From contig MU394065.1 in assembly GCA_022578605.1 (NCBI GenBank), forward strand, positions 62,001-126,000: DNA of 64,000 nt. The letters run 5' to 3'. A model generated the notes under the pieces. The model saw only the letters and a program-made list of their open reading frames with translations, was not told the DNA's origin and made no database searches. Positions 13,801 to 23,536 of this stretch are shown one piece after another (position 1 is the first letter of the stretch; each line of letters starts with the position of its first letter). Made by a program: the position numbers and the translations under genes. Origin of the DNA: Camillea tinctor. Taxonomy: Eukaryota; Ascomycota; Sordariomycetes; Xylariales; Xylariaceae.

Positions 13801-14564
13801 ATGATATAGCAGCTATTATGGAGAGCGCGATCTTGCCCGTTGAACGCGACCCGAGCGTTCGGATCGATAGCTACATTGGAGGTGGCGATGGCAGTATGAT
13901 CCTCGACCACGAGCTCTGCCTCCTCAATGGTGATCTCAACTACCGGATCGATACTATGTCGCGTGATACAGTAGTGTATGCCGTGAAAGCCAATAATTTG
14001 GCCAAGCTTCTTGAACGTGATCAACTTCTGGTAGCTCGACGGCGGAATCCAGCATTCAAGCTTCGAGCTTTTGACGAAATGCCGATTGAATTCGCACCAA
14101 CCTACAAATACGACGTTGGTACAGACAATTATGACACCAGTGAGAAGAAACGTTCTCCAGCTTGGTGCGATCGTCTCCTTCACCGAGGTGCTGGCAGGAT
14201 ACAACAGCTTGATTATAAGCGGCACGAGGTTAGAGTGTCTGATCACAGACCGGTGACCGGCCGCTTCAAGTTTACCATCAAGTCTATCTCGCCCAAGCCA
14301 CGACTTTTGGCGTGGGCGGACTGCCAGGAGCGTTTTGAGCACCTCAGGGCGAAGGAGGCAAACGATGAAAAGTGAGTTCCCGTCATCTCTTTTTCTATTT
14401 CTTCTGCATTCGCAATATATCAGTTATAGATTAGTTACTGACCAAGTCAAAGGTTCATGTACCTTATGGATGTTATCGGGTACGATGCCACGGTAAGTAA
14501 GGGCATAATCCAGGACCAAGCAGCCAGGAAACTCGGCCGAAGCGCAAGTCAGCGTAGGGAATAA
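10883..14564 (+). CDS. WD40-repeat inositol-polyphosphate 5-phosphatase
   Basis: Predicted to remove the 5-phosphate from phosphoinositides or inositol phosphates. Three exons: 10883-10924, 10986-14371, 14453-14564; 1179 residues. Residues 1-410 are Pro/Ser/Arg-rich and disordered, with PxxP runs that could bind SH3 domains. Residues about 420-750 hold WD40-like propeller strands (VWSLLDGELV, WTLDEGGTLHVWGP). From about residue 770 the catalytic domain has the family motifs TWNAG, FGFQELVDLE, GGLHGNKGAIIVRF, LNGDLNYRID, PAWCDRLLHR and SDHRPV, so it should be active. This propeller-plus-phosphatase layout also occurs in plant 5PTase12-14. The first exon encodes only 14 residues. The last exon adds FMYLMDVIGYDATVSKGII, a UBA-like stretch; if that intron (14372-14452) is retained, translation stops at 14375 instead. 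Family call is firm, the alternative end is inference. Confidence 0.93.
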
Positions 14565-16195
14565 AGACAGGGAATAGGGAATAGGAAAGCCGGCTGAGGT
14601 GCGGCGAGGTGGGTCCGCTCCTGGTCTTTTACCAGGTAGGAGGGAATACATGCCCGTTCCTAGTCTCCGGAATAAACCGGTGCTGGCGGGAGAGATACCA
14701 GGTTAGCGCAGGCAGTGATGAGGCCGGGGCATAAAAGAGCTACATAACCACCGATGCACGATGTGCATCTCATTGCCGACAAGTTCAGGGAGAGAGTCAA
14801 GCCCCGAGTCAGGGAATATAATAGCATTTTTGTCGAAGAACCTAGCCGGTCCAAGCGTTCATATCCGCTTTTGGGAAAGCAGCAATAAATATAACCTCCA
14901 TATTTTTTTTTACAGCATGACCAGGAAACATCTATCTTTTCTTTTATATAACCTCCCTTGACACTCGTTCGCACGGGACATATTCATTAGCGGTCTCGGC
15001 AGTCCTACGTCGGTAGTTAGTACCACACCGACTCGTGAGGTCAGCTACGGACGGTCCTAGCCCCAACTTGCAAGTTCAGCTTAACCCGTGCTCTTCCGTC
15101 ACCGGAGTAGTGCCTGATTGGTTTATCACAACCTCGTCTTAACCACTTCGGCAAGTTTCGAACCTCACCTTTTCCTTTGTCTCTCTGACGCAATTCCCGA
15201 AAGACAAAGATAAGAGGTATCGATGCTATGATAAACCCCATGTGCTTTTTTTCCCCCCATTTAATCTATTTTGGTAATTTTTATCCTTTCTTGTTTTAAA
15301 CTAGGAGTAAATACTCGCTTTAAAATTCTCTTGACTCTATATAGTATCTACTACAACTTTTTAACTCCAGCACTACTCCAATGTGGAGTCAGTCGAGTCC
15401 TCCTTTGTTCTAGCGAACCAAGAAGAAACTTTTTCATTTGCCTCCATCTCGATTTGATATTTCTCTTACCCCCAGGTATCCATCCCGTCTCGTTTCCTCT
15501 TACCCCTTAATAACGTAAGACAAACTCTTTTTAAACTAACGGGAGTGCCGTTTTCTTTTTTCTTTTTCTTTTTTTTTCCTACATAGGCCCCCTCATATGA
15601 TTTTTTTGGACCGGATTGCGGCCACCCGCGTAGATATATAGATAGTAATTAACCTGTTTTTCTTTTTATAAAGTCATTGGTGAAGAATGCCTTAGGTACT
15701 TACTTTTTTTAACTTTTTTTACTTTGCTTCTAATAGAGTATAAAAACCACATCTCCGACTTGAATACTTTTTCTATCCCAATTTTCTTTCACATTATCTC
15801 ATCCGCTTAAAAACCCCCTACGATTAGGCAAGTTTGTTCTTCTTCTTTTAAGTGCACGTGTGTGTCATCCGTGTCTTTTAAGATATCAGAAAGAAACCTA
15901 GATTTGGATAGGGGAGTAAAACAGATTATCTCATCTTTACCCAGATATTCTTGATTCCTCTTTTCTTCAATTCTGGAAATACCAACTAAACGAACATACT
16001 CAAGTACCTTTGATAATAATAATAAAAAGACGTATAGTTTGTTGGCGTCAGAATATCAAGAAAAAGACACGACAGAGAAAATCCTGGGAGGTAATCTACT
16101 GTGAATCAGTACCAAAAGGGGGGAAGCAAATCTTTGCTTTTCGTGCTACTTAGGTTCGAAGGGAGAGAAGGATTTAGAAAGACCGATATTTCACG
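14565..16195. other. Intergenic region, promoter of asparaginase gene
   Basis: Holds the 3' UTR of the 5-phosphatase gene and the upstream region of the asparaginase gene. It is T-rich between 15240 and 15800. No convincing coding sequence seen on either strand. Confidence 0.45.
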
Positions 16196-17960
16196 ATGGG
16201 GGCATTCACAGCAGTGGTGAACGGGGCTACCGAGTCGACTTACCCCGAGTCGCGAGTCCTGATTATCATCACCGGAGGCACCATCTGCATGCAGCCCTCG
16301 GCCGGCGGGCTCGTGCCAGTCAAGGGGTTCCTTGATAATGCGATGGCCACACGGCCGAGCTTCAACGATATGTCTGCGAGAGGTACGTGGTGTGGTGCTG
16401 CTTTCCTGCGCTATATGACGAGGGTGTGTTTGGGTATATATTTGAGAACAGCAGCTTTAACGTTGCAATCTGATCTATCGCTTGATTGCAGTACTGTCAT
16501 GTTCATGCTTACGTTCAAGACTTTACTATGAGAGAGCACAATGCTAACTTCATGCAGTACCTTTACCTGCAATCAAGGATGGCGAGAAGGTGATGATTGA
16601 CAGTTTGCGAACACCACCCAGCTCTTACTCCAGGCACGTCCGCTATGGTGCTCTCGAGTTCTCCCCTCTGCTCGACTCGTCTAGTATCAGCAGTGATGGC
16701 TGGGCCAAGATCGCGACCACCGTCAAGGAGAACTACCACCTATACGACGGGTTCGTTGTGCTACACGGCACCGACTCACTCGCTTACTCGGCCTCCGCCT
16801 TGTCCTTCATGATGGAAGACCTAGGCAAGCCGGTGATCCTGACCGGCTCGCAGGCCTCCATCTTCGCGCTGCAGTCGGACGCCGTCGACAACCTGCTCGG
16901 GTCGCTCATCATCGCGGGCACGTTTGTCATCCCCGAGGTCTGCCTCTTCTTCCACCACACGCTCTTCCGCGGCAACCGCACAACTAAGATTTCTGCGTCG
17001 TCGTTCGAGGCGTTCGCGAGCCCCAACTGCGACCCGCTGGCCAAGGTGACCAGCCTCGGCGTCGACGTGAACTGGTCGCTCGTGCGGCGGCCGACCAAGA
17101 TCGCGCGCTTCGGCATCACCTCGTACCTGGACACGGCGCACGTGGCGTGCGTGCGCATCTTCCCGGGCATCAAGCCCGAGATGGTCGACTCGGTGCTGCG
17201 GGTGCCCGACCTGCGCGGCCTCATCCTCGAGACCTTCGGCATGGGCAACGCGCCCGCCGGCGTCGACGGCAGCCTGACCAAGGTCATCCGGTCGGCGGTC
17301 GAGCGCGGCATCGTCGTCGTCAACGTCAGCCAGTGCACGAGCGGGTTCGTGTCGCCCCTCTACGCGCCCGGCTTCGCCCTCGGCCAGGCCGGCGTCGTCT
17401 TCGGCCACGACCTCACCTCCGAGGCCGCCCTCACCAAGCTCTCGTACCTGCTCGCCCTCCCCAGCGTCGCCACCCCCGCCGACGTCGGCGCCCGCATGGC
17501 CGCCTCCCTCCGCGGCGAGATGACCGAGCTCGCCGCCGTCACCGCCTTCACGCACCCCGCCGGCGACCTGGACGACCGCGCCCCCGAACCTGCCGTCGCG
17601 CGCCTCGTGGGGCCCGCCCAGGCGAAGTTCGCAGCGCTCGGATACGCGATCGAGGCCGGCGACCTGGCTACGGTGCAGGAGCTCCTCGGCGGCGACGAGG
17701 TCGGCGATATGCTGCTGAAGCGCGCGGATTACGCGGGCAATACCGCGGTGCACCTCGCTTCCGTGGGACCCAACCCGGCGGTCTTGGAGGAGCTGCTGAA
17801 GCGAGGGGCGAGCGTGCACGCGCGCAACCGCGCGGATAACACGCCGCTGTTCCTGGCGGAGAGGAAGGGCGTTGCGGAGTGCGTCAGGTTGCTGAAGAGT
17901 GCGGGCGCGCAGCTGTGGGAGGAGGTGGAGGGAGGGAGAGTTGGAACGAAGGGGGTGTAG
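16196..17960 (+). CDS. L-asparaginase with C-terminal ankyrin repeats
   Basis: Hydrolyses L-asparagine to aspartate and ammonia; the layout matches the cytosolic asparaginase/60-kDa lysophospholipase group (human ASPG) rather than the short secreted enzymes. Two exons, 16196-16382 and 16558-17960, separated by a 175-nt intron with branch GCTAAC; 529 residues. Catalytic motifs are intact: IITGGTI with Thr29 and VLHGTDSLAYSAS with Thr134-Asp135, plus GKPVILTGSQ. The C-terminal about 90 residues form two ankyrin units (DYAGNTAVHLAS; RADNTPLFLAERKG). No signal peptide is visible. GC content at third codon positions is very high from about 16840 to 17700, unlike the first exon and the neighbours. 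This creates a long spurious open frame on the opposite strand. Family assignment is firm. Confidence 0.95.
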
Positions 17961-18319
17961 ATGGGTAGGTCACAAGGGGAGATAAGGGGGAAAGGGGTTA
18001 AAGAAGGAAGGCTATGTGGACTTCATAACCCAGGTATATGGTATCTTATGTGCGTATAGGAGGAGGACTTCTGGTTATTAGTTAAGAAGCCCTAAGATGA
18101 CGTCTTTGGGATCATTTTGAATGTATAGTGTGTTTGACAAGTCAAGTCACAGTTTAGATTGGGAGTCTCGATGAAACTGAGATTCGGGTACTATTGTTTT
18201 GAGGATATAAAATAAATAGATAAATACCTATAGAAAGCACAAGGTGATAGAAAATTGGAAAAAAAAATAAGCAGTGAACATCATCTTAGTTCCCGCTGTA
18301 TACATAGAAATGGACAAGG
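17961..18319. other. Convergent spacer
   Basis: Short AT-rich spacer between the asparaginase gene (+) and the small membrane-protein gene (-). It probably contains only 3' UTRs; nothing else seen. Confidence 0.5.
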
Positions 18320-18840
18320 TTAGATATATCCGTCGGCCGAAGTTTTCGGAGGGTGTCTCCGCGGAACCCGTTGCCATACACCATCACGATACTTGTTTGT
18401 GGTTTTACCTACTAGCCCATTAGCGACAGAATCAGACAGTGATGTCACATCGGAAAGGAGCTTCCAATGCCAAGATATTATGTTTCTAAGGTGCTTACCT
18501 ACATAGCGAAAAACACCACGTGTAAGACATAAGCTAGGATAACTTACCCTATATGTATAATGAGAACCGTTACCAGTAGTATCGTAAGTAGTTTCTCGCT
18601 AACATGACCACGATCCCGGCTCCGCCTCCGAGCCACCATTTTGCTTATTTCCAAAAAAGAAGAATCCCCACTGCCGCCCGCACCCGCACCTTGGCTCTGC
18701 GAGATCGACTCATCATCAAGCCAATAGAGGCTACTCGTGTTTGTCAGCAACCGCTCACACGAGTCCAAATTCGGCTCTAGCTCGCGACGGCGAAAAGGGG
18801 GGCTGGGTGAGAAAGTAGGGGAAACGCCCGGAGATTTCAT
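18320..18840 (-). CDS. Hypothetical small single-pass membrane protein
   Basis: A 152-residue protein I do not recognise. Exons in reading order are 18548-18840 and 18320-18485, joined across a 62-nt intron (GTAAGT donor, CTTAG acceptor; phase 2 on both sides). The start ATG has an A at -3 (TCAAATG). The N-terminal half is Ser/Pro-rich and basic with an acidic patch (YWLDDESIS). Then comes RRRSRDRGHVSEKL followed directly by a strong membrane helix LLTILLVTVLIIHIGNIISW that crosses the splice junction, then a polar basic tail ending KTSADGYI. Splicing is what completes the helix and adds the open C-terminal frame, which is the best argument that the gene is real. It is divergent from the questin-oxidase-like gene, with 477 bases between starts. 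Confidence 0.55.
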
Positions 18841-19317
18841 TTGACACCAAGTCCGGGCTGGCGTTAGGATGAAAAGTCTATTTTGAACGTTCGAGATCGC
18901 GTGGAGAACAGGGGACGGGTTCTTGGGTCGGGTTGCATACCACGAGCCTTCGTGGAGGCCACCCAGCCAGTCATAGCGCACGTCATTACATCGAACATCG
19001 TCAGACTGATGCGGCGACTTGCCATTGCAGCACCGGGGCTCTCCCTGCATCGATCCCCGCATCTACTCCCGCATCTAAGTAGACGCAGATTGGTAATCAT
19101 CCCTGCTAGGAGTCAGATCGGATATTATGCGAACACTAGTTCTCCGGGGCTACACGATGCTTGGGGCTCCGGCCCGGCGAGATATAAGTCGAGCTCGAGG
19201 GAAGGACTTGAAGATAGAAGTTCGTCTCGAATGCTATCATCGCTATCCTCTAGAACCCTCATAAGACGACTGGGAAGCAATCTAAATAGTCACACCATCC
19301 GCAGAAATATCGCCAAA
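18841..19317. promoter_or_regulatory. Bidirectional promoter region
   Basis: This 477-base interval separates the divergent membrane-protein gene (-) and questin-oxidase-like gene (+). The + strand is open in frame with the downstream gene for 145 codons from an ATG at 18883, so part may be translated if transcription starts far upstream. I chose the inner start because its context (GCCAAAATGTC) is much better. Confidence 0.4.
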
Positions 19318-21159
19318 ATGTCGACTGCTCGCACGATCCAGATCACGCCGGACAATACCGGGCTCTGGAATATCCAGCAGAGCGAGCCCGCAGCTAAGAA
19401 GACGACCGAGCTGCTGCAGAAGGATCTTGAGGTTGGTACACATGTAGAGGTCTATCTCCGCGCAAGCTCATGCTGACCTTTTTGTGCTCATAGTTGCATC
19501 ATGTGTACTTCAACGATGCCGGGTATCATAACCAGTGCGTTGATATCACAGCTCCGGGGGCAATGTTTCGCGATGCTAACCCCTTTCATGTAGTATAAGC
19601 CACCATTTGCTGGCCCTGTACGGCACCGGCGCCTCAGCCGAAGATATCGAGAAGGCTTACCATGACAATACATCCTACCAATTGGCTGCTATGAAAACCC
19701 ACGGCAATCCTGTTGAGGATTTTAAAGATTGGAATAATGCCAAGAAATGCCTTGGAAAGGGACAGTGAGTTCACATCAACACCCCCTTACCCCTTTTCCC
19801 CTTTTCCACTTTGTCGGTTAAGAAAAGTTGAATGCTAAGACATGGCGGTTAGGTACTATTCGGATTTTCTTGCCCACTTCCAAGCCGAGATTGAACGACT
19901 GGGATGGCAAAAGACGATCCAAGAGTATATGTTTAAAGGTGACGAAAGGAGTGAAGACATGTTGTTAAGGATGTTTGCTGGTATGTTTCTTCACTGGTGT
20001 CTCCTTTCGTTTTGTCCAGAAACCTATCTTATACTAACTTACAACCTTGACTCTAGGGTTCGTTCATCCTTTAATCCAGTTGATGTATGGCGTAGAATGG
20101 CATGAGCCAGCTCTGGTAGCTATGGGTCTAGCTCAAGCTGCCGTCCATTCAGATGAGCTTAAAGAATTTACTCAGGCATCCGAAGAAGCGGCCAAAAAGG
20201 CCCCTACTCCTATGCCAAGGATCACAGCTCTTCTTGAAGCGGTTCGGGCGGATAAGAAGCTGTCTACTTTTTGTACGCTAGAAGGCGTTCCCAAATTCGA
20301 CGGTGGGCTCTTCACGAAAGCCAGGGATGAAGTCATCAAGATCACCAGCCAAGTCAAGGTTACTCCAGATGAGCTGGAAGAGAGAACGGTGGAGATGTAT
20401 GATGCGTCGATCTACGAAGGGGCTGCCGCCGCTCTACGTCCAGGCAAGGATGCGAAATGGGACTTCTTTCTAATGTAAGTACAACTAATACAACACAACC
20501 TCTTACGAAAGCCCTGCTAATATGCACATCCTAGCCATCATATCAACGTGTCCCCCATACACTTGATTCTGAATAAACAGGACTGGATCTCGACAGCCGA
20601 CAAGGTGCGGTTACTAGAATGGAAGATCCGTCTAGATCTTATCCAGTATGCCGCCAGGGGGTGCCCCCCACTGTCGCTCGACAGCATCACCTCATATGTA
20701 CCAAGAGACGAGAAGCCAGTTTCTGAATCAGGTATGCTAAACCCCTAAGTCCCCATCGAGTATGAACCTACAAACTTACTACGGAACTGACAAAGACCCT
20801 CAGAACTGCTGCGCCGGCTACACGCACTAGAGGATGATGGGCACGTGTCCAAACTCTTCCGGGCCGTCCGCATAGGCCGCGATATCAGCAAGAAGTACGA
20901 GGACAGGGAGTGGCTCATGATCAAGGGCGACGACCTTTGGAGCAAGATCGACCACATGGTGATCGACGGAGCCGAGTCGCCCGGTCCAAAGTGGGTGCGG
21001 TCCGCTGGTATTGATGAGGTGTGGAATGTAAGTTTAGCACTGTAACTCTTCCTCCTTTATTAAAGATAACTTTCTAATATCTTTATACAGGAAGTTCATG
21101 ACAGACCAGAAAAGCAAAACGGTGATCTAACAGCAAAACTAGCCGCTCTAGCGGTATGA
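19318..21159 (+). CDS. Questin oxidase-like (AflY/GedK family) protein
   Basis: Belongs by its conserved blocks to the questin oxidase/AflY family (DUF4243), whose studied members do Baeyer-Villiger-type ring opening of anthraquinones in aflatoxin and geodin pathways; many fungal relatives have no known substrate. Eight exons: 19318-19431, 19494-19534, 19594-19764, 19853-19980, 20057-20474, 20535-20731, 20804-21027, 21091-21159; 453 residues, the usual family size. Family-like blocks: LHHVYFNDAGYHNHISHHL (about residues 39-57), DIEKAYHDNTSYQ, GFVHPLIQLMYGVEWHEPAL, and HHINVSPIHLI near the C-terminal third. The many His residues are probably catalytic or structural. The start was chosen at the ATG with Kozak-like context that directly precedes the conserved domain. 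No polyketide synthase or other pathway gene is intact in this window, so the role may be general rather than in a toxin pathway. The family is recognised from pattern memory. Confidence 0.85.
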
Positions 21160-21534
21160 TGCTGCTCATGGGAGAGATAGTAATTACCTATCTGCTTACC
21201 TCGGTTAGGTAGCTCTGACTGTATGGCTACGCAAATTGTATTATTCATGGCTGCTACGAAATTTGTATCATAGGTAACCTATATAGCCCGCAATTCCACT
21301 CCGCTTCTTTTTGATTTCTCATATAAGATCTTTGCTTAGGTGTTGACTATCTTGAACTCTTACTTCAGTGTATGTAGTTGTCATGGCGGTGTTTTATACT
21401 GCGTATGTACGTTGGACTTTGAAAGTGAAAAAACTCATTCATGTAGTCTATAGGCTCCTTAAACAATAATTTTAGGAACCGGACATTTACTGAAAAGAAC
21501 TATAATAGATGACAGCAGAAGATTGGACGCTTCT
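21160..21534. other. Convergent spacer
   Basis: AT-rich spacer between the questin-oxidase-like gene (+) and the acyltransferase pseudogene (-). No gene seen. Confidence 0.5.
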
Positions 21535-21935
21535 TTAGCAGTCCGACACACCTAGTCCTTCAAGTAGCTGGGCTGCGTACTCGCGATGCGCATCGAGGAA
21601 ATCCCGTGTGACGCCCTTCCGGTACTCGTCCTGATAACTCTGGAGACGCTCCGCCCAGGACGTCGCAGCCTCGACGCGCTTCAACCAACCGCTCGAGTAC
21701 AAGCCCGCGGCGGAAGCAGGCGTGCAGTACGGCTCCGGCAGGTACGGCCGCAGCCCGAAGCGCACCGTGCTGGTGTAGTGCCGGCCCCGCCCCCCGTCGG
21801 CGAGCGCGTAGTTAGCCCCGGCCGCGCTGAAGACGAGGGCCGCGCTGCGCGTTCTCGCCGGTAGCGTGGCCGCGTCGCCTAGACACGGGATTCCGATCGC
21901 GCCGGCGGCGTGGGAGAACGTGCCCACGAGGGAGG

Positions 21936-21943
21936 CGCCGCGC
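21936..21943. repeat. 8-bp target-site duplication, left copy
   Basis: CGCCGCGC directly abuts the left end of the insertion and recurs exactly at the right end (22202-22209). Confidence 0.85.
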
Positions 21944-22201
21944 TAGGGCTGTACATTCCCTTCCCATTTGAAATTTACCATTTCCCATACACTCCCATAG
22001 GAAGTGGTGGGAATTTTTTTTTTTCCCCTAAATGCTCCCATGGGAAGAAATGGGAAATTCAAAAAATTTCCCATTTCTTCCCGTTTCATTTTTTCTCTCC
22101 CATTTACTCCCACGCCAAGGAGTATGGGAGCTACCGCGGGAAGAAAAAATTTCCCATGGGAAATTTGCGATGCCACCGCGGTTTCCCATTGTACAGTCCT
22201 A
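21944..22201. mobile_element. 258-bp non-autonomous hAT-like foldback MITE
   Basis: The ends are TAGGGCTGTACA and its inverse with one mismatch (TGTACAGTCCTA), i.e. 12-bp terminal inverted repeats. The insertion is flanked by a perfect 8-bp duplication, the size made by hAT transposases, and TAGGGCTG-like termini fit that superfamily. The interior has no coding frame of note. It is AT-rich, made of repeated CCCATTT/GGGAAAT words, and contains a perfect 18-bp hairpin (22042-22059 with 22065-22082, 5-base loop). It lies inside the acyltransferase pseudogene. Confidence 0.85.
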
Positions 22202-22209
22202 CGCCGCGC
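22202..22209. repeat. 8-bp target-site duplication, right copy
   Basis: Exact repeat of CGCCGCGC found at the left end of the insertion. Confidence 0.85.
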
Positions 22210-22655
22210 TGCCGGAGCTCCGGCGTGGATTCCACGGGCATGGAGGCGGCGTCCTCGACGGCGGGCGCCAGACGCGCGACCTCGGTTCCCCAGGGGAGGG
22301 AGGTGGGGTCGGCGAGAGGGGAGGGGCTGCAAGCGAGAGAGATGAGGGCGTCGAGTAGCAGGAGGATGCCGATACCGTCGATGCGCTAGTGCACGGTGTG
22401 GACGAGCAGCTCGCTGGACCGCGGGATGTAAACTAGCTTCGCGTAAGGCGTCGGCTGGAAAGTCGGGATCACTTCAGCAGAATAGTTGGCCTCGGCAGAA
22501 ACACTAAAGGTCTGGGAGACCTAGGTATCGAGTGCGGCTGCGTCAGCGGGGACGGTGTAAATGAAGCTTGTGTCGTCGGGGGTCACCTCGGTAGTAAGAC
22601 TCGGGTACTGTTTCCTGACGAACAGCCGCCCAAGTGAGGCCGTCAAGTAGATCAT

Positions 22656-23014
22656 GATCAATCCATGCAAACGTTACTAAACAAACCATTCATATGAATA
22701 CCAATAAATTCGATCATCTCGTCATCTTTGTGCTCAAGCTCTTTCATCTCAAGGCACACCTAGCTATGTAAGCATTGTTGATATACACAACAATCAGTAG
22801 CTACAATTTTAACAGAGCATTTGTTTAGGGGATAAGGAATGAACAAAGACCCTGTTTAAGGGATCATCAAAAGAGCGTGGATACTTATAGATAGCAATCG
22901 CCAATATGGAAAACCCCAGGAACATCTTGCCTCAACCACAAATTCCTACCCTTACTTCTACCTACTACTCACTCCTAAGTAGGTCAAAGAGCCAAGAAAA
23001 TAACCAAAATCAAA
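22656..23014. other. Intergenic region
   Basis: AT-rich spacer upstream of the Cys-rich small gene. Nothing else recognisable. Confidence 0.45.
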
Positions 23015-23536
23015 ATGTGCAAACAATACCCCCACAAGTCGCTATGCCGCACGCCCGAGTGTGACCACGCTGTGGGCCAAAAACATCGAAATGTTTACTG
23101 TCGCCAGGCACGGCAGGGACGTCGATTGGGGAAATGCAGCCTAGGAGTCGAGATCCAAGATCCAATCACTAAAAAAACGATTGTTAAATGTTCCTCATGC
23201 AAGCAGGCGCTATCAAAGACTTCTATCGGCACTTGGGAGAAAACGGATGGAAGCATCAGCAGCTTCAACTCCTCGTCTTCTACTAAGCGCTCCAATAAAA
23301 GAAAATCCGATGAGAAAGACGGGGGATCTGGTAAGAAACGTGTTAAGATTGAACTACCGGTCGATGAAGTTAAGGAGGCAAACGAAGAGTACCTTGAGGT
23401 GAAATCACCAGTTGATAAAACCCGAGAAGTCTTCAACGTGCAAGACGCAGCCGAAGAGCAAAATTCCTCTGAAGAAAAGGTTTGTTCACCCACCCCTAGC
23501 TCTAGCATAGAAGAATCCCATCCGTATGGGTTTTAA
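23015..23536 (+). CDS. Small Cys-rich, lysine-rich hypothetical protein
   Basis: An intronless 173-residue protein. The N-terminal 70 residues carry spaced cysteines and histidines (Cys2, Cys11, Cys16, Cys29, Cys41, Cys59, Cys62, with HNVYCRQAR-like context and a final CSSC), suggesting a small metal-binding module as in many fungal orphan proteins that begin with Met-Cys. The middle is Ser-rich with a nuclear-localisation-like block KRSNKRKSDEK and GKKRVKIE. The C-terminal third is acidic and disordered. The start has a good context (ATCAAAATG). I do not recognise a named family; a nuclear role is only a guess from the basic motif. Confidence 0.6.
   Translation: MCKQYPHKSLCRTPECDHAVGQKHRNVYCRQARQGRRLGKCSLGVEIQDPITKKTIVKCSSCKQALSKTSIGTWEKTDGSISSFNSSSSTKRSNKRKSDEKDGGSGKKRVKIELPVDEVKEANEEYLEVKSPVDKTREVFNVQDAAEEQNSSEEKVCSPTPSSSIEESHPYGF

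Larger units (their letters stand above)
21535..22655 (-). pseudogene. HxxxD-type acyltransferase pseudogene, broken by stops and an insertion
   Basis: On the minus strand the sequence reads as a condensation-fold O-acyltransferase of the kind seen in fungal secondary metabolism (Tri3-like acetyltransferases are the nearest I can name). The active-site region has the form HTVH-stop-RIDGIG, where relatives have a Trp at the stop. A second in-frame TAG lies about 45 codons upstream, also at a likely Trp. The stops are at 22386-22388 and 22521-22523. A 258-bp mobile element (21944-22201) interrupts the frame further downstream; the frame on both sides matches if the insert and one target copy are discounted. 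The C-terminal part (21535-21943) is otherwise open and ends in a normal TAA. The N-terminus appears to lack several dozen residues. Not functional as it stands. Confidence 0.75.

Noticed and set aside
13743..14342. 199-codon minus-strand frame
   Set aside because: Antisense to the conserved 5-phosphatase catalytic domain.
16821..17819. 332-codon open frame on the minus strand
   Set aside because: It is exactly antisense to the conserved asparaginase exon. Its His/Arg/Gly/Asp-rich composition is what GC-rich codons give on the opposite strand.
17147..17839. 230-codon + strand frame rich in Arg and Pro
   Set aside because: Frame-shifted shadow of the asparaginase coding sequence.
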